The notes: generated by a model from the sequence alone, not told the origin. Positions 1 to 8,863 are shown, counted from the first letter of the stretch. The stretch: DNA of 64,000 nt from Paenarthrobacter aurescens TC1 (GCA_000014925.1 CP000474.1:4464001-4528000); one strand, 5' to 3'. Translations and numbers: made by a program.

Positions 1-511
1 GTGAAAGCTCGCCTACTGACATCGTCCCCGCGCTGCCTAGCCCTAGCCGGACGGCGGCCTCCGCGCCCGCTTCTTCGACCATCGACCGCCTCCCGTGGCG
101 GTGAGGTTCGAGTCGTTCATTTTCGGCGGCCCACCCCTCCACGAGAGCGAGCATGATGAGGTAATCAGGGACCATTTTGGCGGCATTACAGAAGGCTCTG
201 AGGTCGAGCATCGTTTCTCGGATTCCCACCCCGTGGTAAGCACGGGATCCTCCGAGTCGTGAAACGGCGGCGTGCAGATCGCCGCCCCTGATCTTTATAT
301 TGGTGAGCGCCTGGACTTCCGGAACGAGCCAATCAGAGGCGCGCATCCATCCGGTTCGCAGACTCACATGATTCCAGTACTTTTGGAGCTCCAGGGATCT
401 TCCTTCGAGCCCTTTCGGGGAAATTTGGGGGACGTCTTCCATGAAAACGTAGTACAAACGGATTGGTATTCGTGTCGCAATCCTGGGCAGCTTTTGCGAA
501 ACTTTGCTCAT
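1..511 (-). CDS. Hypothetical protein, C-terminus beyond the left edge
   Basis: Translating the minus strand from an ATG at 511 gives an open frame with no stop to position 1, at least 170 codons. It reads like real protein: MSKVSQKLPRIATRIPIRLY at the start, then stretches such as LEGRSLELQKYWNHV, RASDWLVPEVQALTNIKIRG and AFCNAAKMVPDYLIMLALVE. Hydrophobic and charged residues alternate as in a soluble alpha/beta protein, and there is no signal peptide or membrane segment. I do not recognise the family. No strong Shine-Dalgarno precedes the ATG, so the start is tentative. The next gene (780-1511) is on the same strand, about 270 bases upstream. Confidence 0.6.
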   Translation of the reverse strand, partial: MSKVSQKLPRIATRIPIRLYYVFMEDVPQISPKGLEGRSLELQKYWNHVSLRTGWMRASDWLVPEVQALTNIKIRGGDLHAAVSRLGGSRAYHGVGIRETMLDLRAFCNAAKMVPDYLIMLALVEGWAAENERLEPHRHGRRSMVEEAGAEAAVRLGLGSAGTMSVGELS

Positions 512-779
512 TCGGGATAATAGGTCGCCTGCGACCGGGCCACAGGGAACCCTCCGCAAACGTGCATGGATTCCTGCAGGGTGCACACTTGCTGCCGTCG
601 AGTAGTATCAGGCTGCCTCAAGGCCATCTAGCCGCAGTGGAACCGTCGAGTAGTTCTCATGCACGGATAAACCGCAATCCGGCCCGCTCCAGCACTGCGA
701 GGTTCCCTTCGCGGTTCCCGCCCCTGCGGAAAAATGGGGACCACAACACGTCGGAAGCAGGCCGGACTATCACTGAACA

Positions 780-1511
780 TCACGGGTAGTAAATGACAAA
801 CTGGTTATTCTTCCAATTCACATCCTGGATATCCTCATTGTTGGAAAGATCGATTTCTGCGTAGAACCCCGCGTTGGCACCCAGGTCAATTCGGGACCGG
901 AATGAGGTGTAGTACCAGTATTTACCGTTCGGGTTCACCACAGAGTCTGAGACCGGTTGAGTGTAGACCCTGAACGTCACGGTAAATGACTCGCTCGGAA
1001 GGAAGGGCCGGAGAAGGGTGTAGTTTTCAACGATTCTGATGACATCTGACCCTCCTGTCGATGAAACGACTTCAGCCGTGCTTCCTGTATAGGTGTACTC
1101 GCTGGCGAGAAGCGAAGAAGCGACAACCTCGTATCCGGCCAGCGGCGTGTACTCTCTATTCGTTCTCGTTGAAACATTCTGGCCAATGTAAGTCACCGCA
1201 AAATGGGTACCGGCGGGCAATATCACCGCCGAGCTGTTGGTAAATGTTGCAGTAGCTGTGAGTGGTTGGGTGAACTCCGAGAAGGCCCGCACCTCCTCAT
1301 TTGACTCTGTATCGAAAGTTGTGATTGGCGGAACCTCTTGGATATCCCCAATCGTTGTCGCGAGATCAATCTCAGGAAGCTGAGAAGCGCTTGCCGCTGG
1401 TGCGGCCACGGCTGCGACGACGACCGGAACACTCCAGGCGGACATTTTCGTGATAGTTCTGCGAGATACGCCAGAATTCATGTGGTCATTAATAGTCATT
1501 TTCTCTTTCAT
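780..1511 (-). CDS. Secreted protein with RR...AWSVP-type signal peptide
   Basis: The N-terminus has a short charged region with SRRTITK, a hydrophobic core MSAWSVPVVVAAVAAPAA and a likely cleavage site after ASAS, so it is probably exported, possibly by Tat. The mature part (about 200 residues) is rich in Thr, Ser, Val and Tyr with alternating polar/hydrophobic residues, as in beta-sandwich surface proteins. No LPXTG motif, lipobox or C-terminal membrane segment is visible, so anchoring is unknown. Starts at 1511 (ATG), 1514 (GTG) and 1499 (ATG) are all possible; none has a strong ribosome site. Its signal closely resembles that of the secreted protein at 45265-45816. Function is not known. 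Confidence 0.7.
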   Translation of the reverse strand: MKEKMTINDHMNSGVSRRTITKMSAWSVPVVVAAVAAPAASASQLPEIDLATTIGDIQEVPPITTFDTESNEEVRAFSEFTQPLTATATFTNSSAVILPAGTHFAVTYIGQNVSTRTNREYTPLAGYEVVASSLLASEYTYTGSTAEVVSSTGGSDVIRIVENYTLLRPFLPSESFTVTFRVYTQPVSDSVVNPNGKYWYYTSFRSRIDLGANAGFYAEIDLSNNEDIQDVNWKNNQFVIYYP

Positions 1512-1514
1512 CAC

Positions 1515-1975
1515 TTCTCAGGACAAACTCTCAGCTACCGCGTTCAACAATGGCTCATCGATCGACGCAATCATCCTCAGATGGCGCTTTTTTAACTACG
1601 AAGTGTGAATCTGGCCCGCAGAGGTCCTAGAACTACCCAGACTTTGCCGTTCACCTAGGTAACATGTGAGTGATTTTTCGGACTTTGGATGCGAAAGAGT
1701 TTTTACGGCAGGGCAGCGACCTGGGTGCCGACCCCTGCAAGGGCTAGCGCTGGCCGCCAGGGGGATAACCCACTCCTCTGGATTCCCGGCATCTTCCTGG
1801 GCGCCACCAACGCGAGCGCATGCGATGAGGCCGCGAGGATCCGCGAGAGTGTGGCGGTTGGCTTTGACGTCCCGCGTCGAGCTGGCTGCGTTGGAGACGG
1901 TCGGGTAGGGGCCGTTGGGGATTTCGCCAACGAACTCTGGGTGCGTCGGCATCGATCCACACGTTGGCAGGTTCG
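1515..1975. other. Gap between genes; possible degenerate ORF
   Basis: No confident gene. On the minus strand an ORF at 1596-1952 (118 codons) begins 23 bases after the hydrolase stop. Its first 40 or so codons have the GC-rich third positions of real genes (MPTHPEFVGEIPNGPYPTVS), but the rest loses this bias. It may be the front fragment of a decayed gene or chance. The right part (1515-1600) should hold the promoter of the secreted protein gene at 780-1511. Confidence 0.3.
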
Positions 1976-2632
1976 CTAGGACCGCTCCCGCACCGTCCGC
2001 TGGGCAAAATCGTTGAGGGCCGCCGCAACAGCGTCCGGGTGGCTCAGGGTGGCGTAGTGGCCCCCGGGGATTTCCACGGGCTCGATCCCAAGCCGCTGTT
2101 GTACCTGCCGCCTCATGAACGGCGCTGGAAAAAACTGGTCGTCACGGCACAGGATGGCCAGGGTGGGCACGTCCGGATGACGGCCAGGCCAGGGTCCTGA
2201 CATCCAGGCGCCTTGCTGGTCCCTCTCCCGGTCAGTGGCCTGCTGTGCCAAATCTTCAGGGACCAGGTTGAAGTACGCCTCTTCGGGGATGGCCTCTCGA
2301 TCATGCCCCGTGTTGGTCCACCAGTCGCCGAAGGTCTCGCCCGGCATCGGAATCATGGCCGAGAGGTACACCAGGCCGTCGGAGTGGAGTTCGTCGCAGA
2401 CCAACGGCGCCGTGAAGCCACCCAGCGAATGCCCCACCACGATGGTGTGCTCGGCATCGCCAACTGCGTCCGTCACGGCGCGGGTATAGTCCTCAAGCCC
2501 GGCGTTCTTGTCTTCGATGGGCAGGTCGACGGCAACCACGCCATGCCCGGACGCTTCGAGCAGCGGGCTCACCAGATGCCAGTCCCATGCCGTGGAACCA
2601 CCACCGTGAATCAGTACGAAAACAGCCATCAT
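1976..2632 (-). CDS. Alpha/beta hydrolase (esterase-like)
   Basis: A compact 218-residue alpha/beta hydrolase of the salicylate-esterase/MenH-like type. Visible features are the oxyanion segment VLIHGGG near the N-terminus, the nucleophile elbow GHSLGG with Ser at residue 69, an acid candidate in AILCRDDQF and the catalytic His in GGHYATLSHPD near the C-terminus. There is no signal peptide, so it should be cytoplasmic. It lies 9 bases after the rhodanese gene and seems to be the last gene of the IclR/GH20/ABC transcription unit. Two ATG codons in a row open the gene; the second (2629) is better spaced from a G-rich ribosome site. The substrate cannot be told from sequence. Confidence 0.85.
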   Translation of the reverse strand: MMAVFVLIHGGGSTAWDWHLVSPLLEASGHGVVAVDLPIEDKNAGLEDYTRAVTDAVGDAEHTIVVGHSLGGFTAPLVCDELHSDGLVYLSAMIPMPGETFGDWWTNTGHDREAIPEEAYFNLVPEDLAQQATDRERDQQGAWMSGPWPGRHPDVPTLAILCRDDQFFPAPFMRRQVQQRLGIEPVEIPGGHYATLSHPDAVAAALNDFAQRTVRERS

Positions 2633-2641
2633 TCCCCCGTT

Positions 2642-3049
2642 TCAGCTCAGGCCGTGTGCTGTCACCAGCGCATCCGGTTTACCTTGTACGGGCCCCGCGG
2701 CTGTCTCAACGGGGAGCCCGTTTCGGATCCAATACTCGATTCCGCCGATCATTTCCTTCACCGAATACCCCAGTTCCGCGAAGGCCAGCGCAGCGAACGT
2801 GCTGCCGTTGCACCCTGGGCCCCAGGAATAGACCACTACTCGGGAGCCGGCTGGGACAAGTTGCTCCGCGAGGGCCGGAATCTGTGCGGTCGGAATATGT
2901 ACGGCGCCTGGAATATGTCCGTGGTCCCATGAGGATTGGCGGCGGGTATCCACCACAATCCACGTGCCGGGCGCTGACTCTGCCACTTCCATGACGTCGA
3001 TCTCGCACTCCAGCTTCGCGCGAAAGTATTCAGATGCAGTAATACTCAT
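2642..3049 (-). CDS. Rhodanese-like sulfurtransferase domain protein
   Basis: A single rhodanese domain of 135 residues. The typical first half is seen in IVVDTRRQSSWDHGHIPGAV, and the active-site loop WGPGCNGST places the catalytic Cys at residue 80, so the protein should be competent for sulfur transfer. No export signal. Its start codon overlaps the stop of the IclR gene (ATGA at 3046-3049), which indicates translational coupling. The sulfur acceptor is unknown. Why a sulfurtransferase is coupled to an amino-sugar uptake operon is not evident. Confidence 0.88.
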   Translation of the reverse strand: MSITASEYFRAKLECEIDVMEVAESAPGTWIVVDTRRQSSWDHGHIPGAVHIPTAQIPALAEQLVPAGSRVVVYSWGPGCNGSTFAALAFAELGYSVKEMIGGIEYWIRNGLPVETAAGPVQGKPDALVTAHGLS

Positions 3050-3861
3050 GCGAGTTTCGCCAACTTCGCAGACGCCCGCCGGGAGCCCAGCTTGGCGGAA
3101 ATCCGGAGGCTTGTCTCTGCGGCCATCGGCCCGACTTCACGGACACGCTTGGCGGTCATCCGGGAGGACAAGGAAGAGACAGACAGCGCTGCCACCACGT
3201 GATCGTCATGCCCGAAGATCGGGGCGGCAACGCAGCGAACCTCCGGTTCATTCTCCCGGTCATCAATGGAATACCCGCGCCGCCGGATGGCTTCAAAATC
3301 AGCTCGGAGCAGTGTGGGGTCCGTGATGGTTTTGTCCGTGAGGGGTTCCAAGTTTCCTGCCAGGATCGGTCCCACCACTTCCTCCGGACTGAACGCGAGC
3401 ATGGCCTTCCCAACTGCAGTGCAATAGGCCGGCATGGTGGCGCCCACCCGCGACGCCATGCGCACCGTGGCTTCGTCCTCCACTTTGTCCAGGTAGACAA
3501 CGTCGTGCCCGGAAAGAACCACCAAATGGCAAGTGCTTTCCGTGGCACGCATGAGAGTCCGGAGTTCGCCGTTGGCCACGCTGCGTAGATCCACGCGATC
3601 CAGGTAGGACTGTCCCAGCCGCAAACAGCCATGGCCCAGGCGGAACTTGCCTGTCTCGTGGTCACGCTCCAGCAGGTTTTCTTCAAGCAGAGGCGCAGCC
3701 AAACGCAACAACGTGCTCTTGTTGAGACCGGAGAGGCGGGTGAGCTCCACGAGTGCAAGCCCATCACCATTGCCTGGTTCCTCGGCCACCACAGTCAGCA
3801 AAGCCAGTGCCTTGCGCAGCGATGCCGAGGAATTGCGGGCATCCTTGCCTTCAGTAGTCAC
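3046..3861 (-). CDS. IclR-family transcriptional regulator
   Basis: A 271-residue regulator. The N-terminal winged helix is seen in LTRLSGLNKSTLLRLAAPLL followed by a wing ending FRLGHGCLRLG. The C-terminal IclR effector domain follows (LVVLSGHDVVYLDKVEDEAT, then AYCTAVGKAMLAFSP). It starts with GTG immediately after the TGA of the GH20 gene with no gap, and overlaps the rhodanese gene by four bases, so it is co-transcribed with the sugar operon it may regulate. The effector is probably an amino sugar or a derivative, by context only. Confidence 0.92.
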   Translation of the reverse strand: MTTEGKDARNSSASLRKALALLTVVAEEPGNGDGLALVELTRLSGLNKSTLLRLAAPLLEENLLERDHETGKFRLGHGCLRLGQSYLDRVDLRSVANGELRTLMRATESTCHLVVLSGHDVVYLDKVEDEATVRMASRVGATMPAYCTAVGKAMLAFSPEEVVGPILAGNLEPLTDKTITDPTLLRADFEAIRRRGYSIDDRENEPEVRCVAAPIFGHDDHVVAALSVSSLSSRMTAKRVREVGPMAAETSLRISAKLGSRRASAKLAKLA

Positions 3862-5484
3862 TCAGTTCCTCACGAGCTGCTCGGCGTCGTAATCGCGTTT
3901 CCAACCCTCCACACCCGGCCGCTGCTGCCATGGCGCGGGACCGGACAAAGGCCGATACTCCACGCCCATGGCCTCGAGCCGCGCCAAGTGTGCACCTGTG
4001 AGTCGGGTCAGGAACTCATCGTAGTCCCGGCCCGCGGGGTTGGACCAGAACACTTCGGAGATGGCGCTGAGGCGCGGGAACGCTGCGAACTGCACGCGGC
4101 GCGGTGAATCCAAGTGCTCGCTCCAGATGTTGGCTTGGGCTCCTAGGAGCCTGCCCGGGAAGTCCGTGCCTTCAACTCCTGGCAACGGCTCAAACTCGTA
4201 GACAGCCTGCAAGGTGGTCACGAAACCAACGGGGACGGGTTCGTCGTCACCGTCGGCCTGGCGGTGGTCCAGGTAGAGCTTGTGCTCAGGGCACATCACA
4301 ACGTCGTAGCCCTTGCGCAGGGCGTCAATCCCGCCTTCGTACCCGCGCCAGGACGCCACAAGCGCACCGTCCGGAAGGCCGCCGTCGCCGATCTCGTCCC
4401 ACACGGACGTGGCGCGGCCGTGGTGCTTCAGATGCAACGCCAGCTGCCCGACGAACCAACTGTGCAAGCCGGAAACGTCGTCCAAGCCCAACTCTGCAGC
4501 CTTTGCCTGTGCTTGGGCACTCGCCTGCCATTGCGTGAGTGGCACTTCGTCGCCGCCCAGGCTTATCCACGGGGAGGGGAAGATCTCCACCACCTCGTCC
4601 AGGACATTCCGGTAGAACTCCAGCGAGGTTTCGGAGACTTCCAAGACGGTCTCATTGATGCCCCACCGCGTCCATACCTCCACAGGAGATGAACCGTCAG
4701 CCGGGCCCGCACCGAGCTCCGGATACGCCGCGATGGCAGCTTGGCTGTGGCCCGGAACATCGATCTCCGGGATGACAGTGATATGCCGGTCCGCGGCGAA
4801 CGCCACGATCTCCCGGAGATCGTCCTGCGTATAGAAACCACCGTGTGGGCGGCCGTCGAATACTCCTGCGCGCCAGGAACCAAGCGACGACTCCCGGCGC
4901 CACGCACCAGTTTCGGTCAGCTTGGGGTAGCGGTTAATTTGCATACGCCAGCCCTGATCGTCCGTGAGGTGCAGGTGAAGAACGTTGAGTTTGTGCATGG
5001 CCATCACCTCGATGAACCGGAGCACGTTGTCCTTGGGCATGAAGTGCCGCGCGACATCCAGCATGGTCCCGCGGTAGCCGAATCGCGGCTTGTCCTCCAC
5101 AGACACGCGGGGAACCGACCATCCCTCAACAGCAACAACAGGAGCCTGCCTCAACGCCGCTGGTCCCAACAACTGCAATAGCGTCTGCGCACCGTAGAAA
5201 GCGCCAGCGGCGCCACCCGCAGAAATCACGACGGCGTCACTCACCTCCAAGCGGTAGGCCTCGGCGTCCAGCGAAGGGTCCAGCAGGAGGCGGATGCCCG
5301 CCTCACGAGCAGGCGCGGGAGCCAGGTCCCAACCCGTAGCTCCGCCCAAAGCCCGGGTGAGCCAGCGGCGAGGACCGCGCAGTTCAGGGTCGGCACCCAC
5401 GGAAGTGCCGGCGTCGAGCTCCAACTCGCCCGTGCCTGCGGAGAAGGACCACGGGGCTGGGATCAATTGGTGAAACGCGCTCAT
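3862..5484 (-). CDS. Beta-N-acetylhexosaminidase (GH20)
   Basis: A 540-residue glycoside hydrolase family 20 enzyme that removes terminal GlcNAc or GalNAc from oligosaccharides such as chitobiose. An N-terminal GH20b-like domain (residues 1-130) precedes the catalytic barrel, with LHLHLTDDQGWR near residues 169-180 and the catalytic pair D312-E313 in SLGGDEVPLTQW. The start at 5484 was chosen because it overlaps the permease stop (ATGA at 5481-5484); a longer reading frame upstream is only the shadow of the permease. There is no signal peptide, so it should act in the cytoplasm on sugars imported by the adjacent ABC transporter. Confidence 0.93.
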   Translation of the reverse strand: MSAFHQLIPAPWSFSAGTGELELDAGTSVGADPELRGPRRWLTRALGGATGWDLAPAPAREAGIRLLLDPSLDAEAYRLEVSDAVVISAGGAAGAFYGAQTLLQLLGPAALRQAPVVAVEGWSVPRVSVEDKPRFGYRGTMLDVARHFMPKDNVLRFIEVMAMHKLNVLHLHLTDDQGWRMQINRYPKLTETGAWRRESSLGSWRAGVFDGRPHGGFYTQDDLREIVAFAADRHITVIPEIDVPGHSQAAIAAYPELGAGPADGSSPVEVWTRWGINETVLEVSETSLEFYRNVLDEVVEIFPSPWISLGGDEVPLTQWQASAQAQAKAAELGLDDVSGLHSWFVGQLALHLKHHGRATSVWDEIGDGGLPDGALVASWRGYEGGIDALRKGYDVVMCPEHKLYLDHRQADGDDEPVPVGFVTTLQAVYEFEPLPGVEGTDFPGRLLGAQANIWSEHLDSPRRVQFAAFPRLSAISEVFWSNPAGRDYDEFLTRLTGAHLARLEAMGVEYRPLSGPAPWQQRPGVEGWKRDYDAEQLVRN

Positions 5485-6392
5485 CCCTTCACCGCCCCGG
5501 CCAGTCCGGACACGAGCTTGCGCTGGACTGATACGAAGAAGATCAGCACTGGAATGGTCATGATGACCGAGCCGGCCATGATGGCTCCCCAATCGTTTTG
5601 GTCGGGCTTGAAGAACGTCAGCAAAGCCATGGGCAGCGTCTGATTCTCCTGGGCGGAAATGATGAAGGTCTTGGCGAACAGGAAGTCGTTCCACGTGGAA
5701 ATGAACGAGAAAACTGAACATGCCACCACACCCGGCGCCACCAAAGGGAACAGGATGGAGCGGACAAAGCGGAAGCTGCTGGCGCCGTCCAAACGGGCAG
5801 CCTCCTCGACTTCCAGCGGAACAGCGGCCACGAAACCACGCAGCATCCAGATGGCGAACGGAATACTGAAGCCGACATGGACCAACACCAGCGAGCCCAG
5901 TTGGTTCAGGCCTACCAACGGGATGGCCTCACCGGCATTGCGCAGCAGGAAAAAGAGCGGAATGGTCAGGGCTTCCACAGGCACCATCTGCGAAACCAGG
6001 ATGATGATCAGCAGCTTGGTGCGCATCTTGAAGTTGTAGCGGGTCAACGCCACAGCCGCGAGGAACGCCAAGATGGTGGAAAGCACCACAACCACCAGCG
6101 CCACGATCACGCTGTTCAGGAAATACTGGCCAAAATTGTTCACACCCAGGACGCGCCCGAACGAGTCCAGCGACGGTTCCAGTGTGTACGGCGCCGCATC
6201 ACCGGCGTCGAGCGCTGTTTTGGGCTTCAGCGCGGACAGCACCATCCAGAACAGCGGAAAGGCAACGATCAGCGCGATGACAATCGCGGCGGCATCCGCC
6301 CCGAAGCGACGCTTGCCCTGCTTGCGCAGCTTCTGCGGAGCCTCGGCTTTAGTGGTTCGGCGCGGGACTGATGAAACGTCGACGGCGGTCAT
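5481..6392 (-). CDS. Sugar ABC transporter permease (MalG/LacG type)
   Basis: A 303-residue CUT1-family inner-membrane permease with about six membrane spans. The first is AAAIVIALIVAFPLFWMVLS, and the EAA loop is seen in EVEEAARLDGASSFRFVRSI. The start at 6392 overlaps the stop of the first permease (ATGA at 6389-6392). It should pair with the permease at 6389-7381 and the binding lipoprotein at 7425-8717. No ATP-binding subunit is encoded here, so it probably relies on a shared MsiK-like ATPase elsewhere in the genome. Confidence 0.93.
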   Translation of the reverse strand: MTAVDVSSVPRRTTKAEAPQKLRKQGKRRFGADAAAIVIALIVAFPLFWMVLSALKPKTALDAGDAAPYTLEPSLDSFGRVLGVNNFGQYFLNSVIVALVVVVLSTILAFLAAVALTRYNFKMRTKLLIIILVSQMVPVEALTIPLFFLLRNAGEAIPLVGLNQLGSLVLVHVGFSIPFAIWMLRGFVAAVPLEVEEAARLDGASSFRFVRSILFPLVAPGVVACSVFSFISTWNDFLFAKTFIISAQENQTLPMALLTFFKPDQNDWGAIMAGSVIMTIPVLIFFVSVQRKLVSGLAGAVKG

Positions 6393-7381
6393 AGGGCTTC
6401 GCCTGTTCTCTTGAGGATCCGGAGGTACACCAGCGTGATGACCATGAGCAGCGCGGTCATGATCACACCGAGCGCGGAACCGAGGCCATAGAGGCTCGCG
6501 GCGAACGCCTGCTGGTAGCCGTAGACGTTGAGCACCAGGTTCTGGCCGGCGATCCCGCCACCGTTGGTCATGATGTAGATCTGCGAGAAGATCTTGAAGT
6601 TCCAAATAATGGATTGGATGGTCACCACGATCACGATAGGCCTGAGCATCGGGAGCATGATGCTGCGGGCAATGCGGGGCATGGAAGCGCCATCAATTCT
6701 GGCGGCTTCAATGACCTCCGTGGGGATGGCCTGGATGCCTGCGTAGACCGTGACCAGCACGAACGGGAACGAGCACCACACCACTTCGCTGGCTACAAGT
6801 CCGAAAGCCGACCATTTGTCGTAGGTCCATGAGTAGCCCTCGAACTGCGTCAGCCCGATGGCCACCAGAGTCTTGTTGACAAGGCCCAAGGTGGGCTCGA
6901 ACAGGAACAACCACACCGCGCTGCCCGTGACGGCCGGGGTAGCCCATGCACCGAGCGACACCACGAACAGCATCGAACGGACCCACGGGCGCAGCCTGGT
7001 GGCCAGCACCGCCAGCGAACTGCCCACCAGCAAGGTGAAGACCACGCAGGCAGTGGCGAAGACCACCGTGTTGCCTAGAACAGTCCAGAACTGCGGATCA
7101 GCGAAGAGCTTCTGGTAGTTCTCCAGACCCACAAAATTCAGGGGTGCCTTGCCGCTGACTTGCGCCTGGCGGTAGTCATACAGGGAGACGTTGATCAGCT
7201 GGAAGATCGGGTAGCCGAGCAGTGCGATCAGGACGATGAAGGCCGGGGCAAGATAGAGCCAGGGCTCCAGACCGCGTTTTCCGTTGGCAAAACGCCGGGA
7301 CTTGCGGGTCGCCGTCGTCGGGCCTTTGCCTGGCGTACCGCCCTGCGGTGTCTCAGGCAGAACCGGGGTGAGCGCTGTCAT
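6389..7381 (-). CDS. Sugar ABC transporter permease (MalF/UgpA type)
   Basis: A 330-residue CUT1 permease with six predicted spans. The first is LYLAPAFIVLIALLGYPIFQ, and the EAA motif is in PTEVIEAARIDGASMPRIAR. It has an extended basic cytoplasmic N-terminus. It is 43 bases downstream of the binding-protein gene and overlaps the second permease by four bases, as expected for a two-permease importer of di- or oligosaccharides. The GH20 enzyme in the same operon points to N-acetylglucosamine oligomers as substrate. Confidence 0.93.
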   Translation of the reverse strand: MTALTPVLPETPQGGTPGKGPTTATRKSRRFANGKRGLEPWLYLAPAFIVLIALLGYPIFQLINVSLYDYRQAQVSGKAPLNFVGLENYQKLFADPQFWTVLGNTVVFATACVVFTLLVGSSLAVLATRLRPWVRSMLFVVSLGAWATPAVTGSAVWLFLFEPTLGLVNKTLVAIGLTQFEGYSWTYDKWSAFGLVASEVVWCSFPFVLVTVYAGIQAIPTEVIEAARIDGASMPRIARSIMLPMLRPIVIVVTIQSIIWNFKIFSQIYIMTNGGGIAGQNLVLNVYGYQQAFAASLYGLGSALGVIMTALLMVITLVYLRILKRTGEAL

Positions 7382-7424
7382 GATGCGCCTTTGGTTGTTG
7401 GACTTTGTGATGGGCCGCAGCGCA

Positions 7425-8717
7425 TTACTTGGACCCGAATGCCGTGTTCATTGCCGTTGCGGCCTCAGTGGTTGCGGCGTTGACGTCAGCCTTGCCCGTG
7501 ACCACCTTCTGGTACATGCCGGTGAAGACACCCTGGGCATCGATGGTGGACCAGCTCTCAGTTACCGGGACAAACTTGGTTCCGGCGGCCAGGGTGTTGA
7601 TGAACGGTTCAACCTGCTTGTTGTTCTCCGCCACGGACTTCTGGACATCGCTGAACGTGGGGAGGTTGCCCATGGAATCGAACATCTTCTGCTGATACTT
7701 CTTGCTGGCCAGGAGCTTCACGAAGTCAGCTGCCAAGGTGCGGCGTTCGCTGCTGTTGAAGACACCCAGATTGTTGCCGCCGGCGAAGGCCGGCGCGATG
7801 GAGCCTGCAGTCTTCCCTGGAACCGGAACCACTGCGAACTTGTCCTTAATGGCGCTGGCCGCAACGGCCTTGTAGTTGAAGTCGCCGCCAATGGTCATGG
7901 CCGACTTGCCTGCAATGAACTGCTGGACGCTGGCGTTGCCGCCGAACTCCGCGCAGGTCTGGGCCGGGCAGATGTCGTCCTTGAGGAGGCGAGAGTAGGC
8001 TGCGACGCCTTCGCGGGACTCAGCGGAGTCCAGGCCGGCAACGAACGTATCGCCTTCCTTCGTAGCGATCTCGCCGCCGTTGGCCCACAGATACGGCATG
8101 GCAGAGAACTGCGCCGCGCCGCCGACGGAGATGCCTAGCAGCTCCGGGTTTGCTGCGCGAACGGCGCGGGCAACGGTTTCTATCTCATCCAAGGTCTTGG
8201 GTACCTCAAGACCGAGCTGCTGCAGGAGATCAGTGCGGTAGTAGAGGGCACGAACGCCGACGAACCATGGCACACCGTAGTTCTTGCCATCGATCTCGGT
8301 GGTGTCCAGGATCTTCTGGTCCAGGTCCTTCGCCTCATCCCAGGACGTGATGTCCTCGGTGACGTCGGCCAAGCCGCCGGACGCAACGTAGCTGGCGAGG
8401 TCGGTGTTGCCGAACTCGGCCACGTCCGGGGCGCTGGAAGGATCGTTGAACGCGGCCTTGAAGCGTTCGGCGCGGCTGTCTACTGGAATGTACTGGACGT
8501 CGATCTTGGCACCACTGTGTGCCGCTTCGAATTCAGTAACGGCTTCCTTGACCACTGCGGACTTGGGATCCTGGTTGACCTCGGAGAAGAGCCAAACGCG
8601 GACAGTGCCCGTCTGCTCGTCCGAGCTGGAGGCTGCATTGTTTGACGTGGGCGGAGCGCAAGCGGTCAATGCGAGCGCTGCGATGGCTATTGCCGCGGCG
8701 GAGCGTGCGAGTTTCAA
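7425..8717 (-). CDS. Sugar-binding lipoprotein of ABC importer
   Basis: A 430-residue extracellular solute-binding protein (family 1). I place the start at a TTG at 8717 because a good ribosome site (GGAGGA) sits just upstream. The resulting signal (KLARSAAAIAIAALALTAC) ends in a lipobox with the lipidated Cys at residue 20. The mature part shows family features such as TVRVWLFSEVN and repeated YLWANGGE-like segments. It is the first gene of the GlcNAc-type operon. The leader of about 280 bases between it and the divergent csoR carries dre-like sites and a palindrome. Confidence 0.92.
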   Translation of the reverse strand: MKLARSAAAIAIAALALTACAPPTSNNAASSSDEQTGTVRVWLFSEVNQDPKSAVVKEAVTEFEAAHSGAKIDVQYIPVDSRAERFKAAFNDPSSAPDVAEFGNTDLASYVASGGLADVTEDITSWDEAKDLDQKILDTTEIDGKNYGVPWFVGVRALYYRTDLLQQLGLEVPKTLDEIETVARAVRAANPELLGISVGGAAQFSAMPYLWANGGEIATKEGDTFVAGLDSAESREGVAAYSRLLKDDICPAQTCAEFGGNASVQQFIAGKSAMTIGGDFNYKAVAASAIKDKFAVVPVPGKTAGSIAPAFAGGNNLGVFNSSERRTLAADFVKLLASKKYQQKMFDSMGNLPTFSDVQKSVAENNKQVEPFINTLAAGTKFVPVTESWSTIDAQGVFTGMYQKVVTGKADVNAATTEAATAMNTAFGSK

Positions 8718-8825
8718 GTGTCCTCCATGGAGAAATGTTGGGTTCCGCGGGATTTCCCCCTCCGCGGCTATGAGACCAAACACTATGAACGCGCAGGTGT
8801 GGGCGGAAGCACATTTACCAAAAGG

Positions 8826-8838
8826 TTTGCATTGCAAA
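8826..8838. promoter_or_regulatory. 13-bp palindrome TTTGCATTGCAAA upstream of sugar operon
   Basis: A perfect dyad (TTTGCA, one central base, TGCAAA) about 110 bases upstream of the binding-protein start. It lies where a promoter or operator for the operon is expected and could bind the IclR regulator or a LacI-like protein. The assignment is positional only. Confidence 0.4.
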
Positions 8839-8863
8839 ACAAGAATCCAATTTTAAGGTGTTT

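Noticed and set aside
5485..5721. Longer N-terminus for the GH20 enzyme
   Set aside because: The extra residues are the antisense-free shadow of the permease frame; the ATGA overlap at 5481-5484 gives a normal family start.
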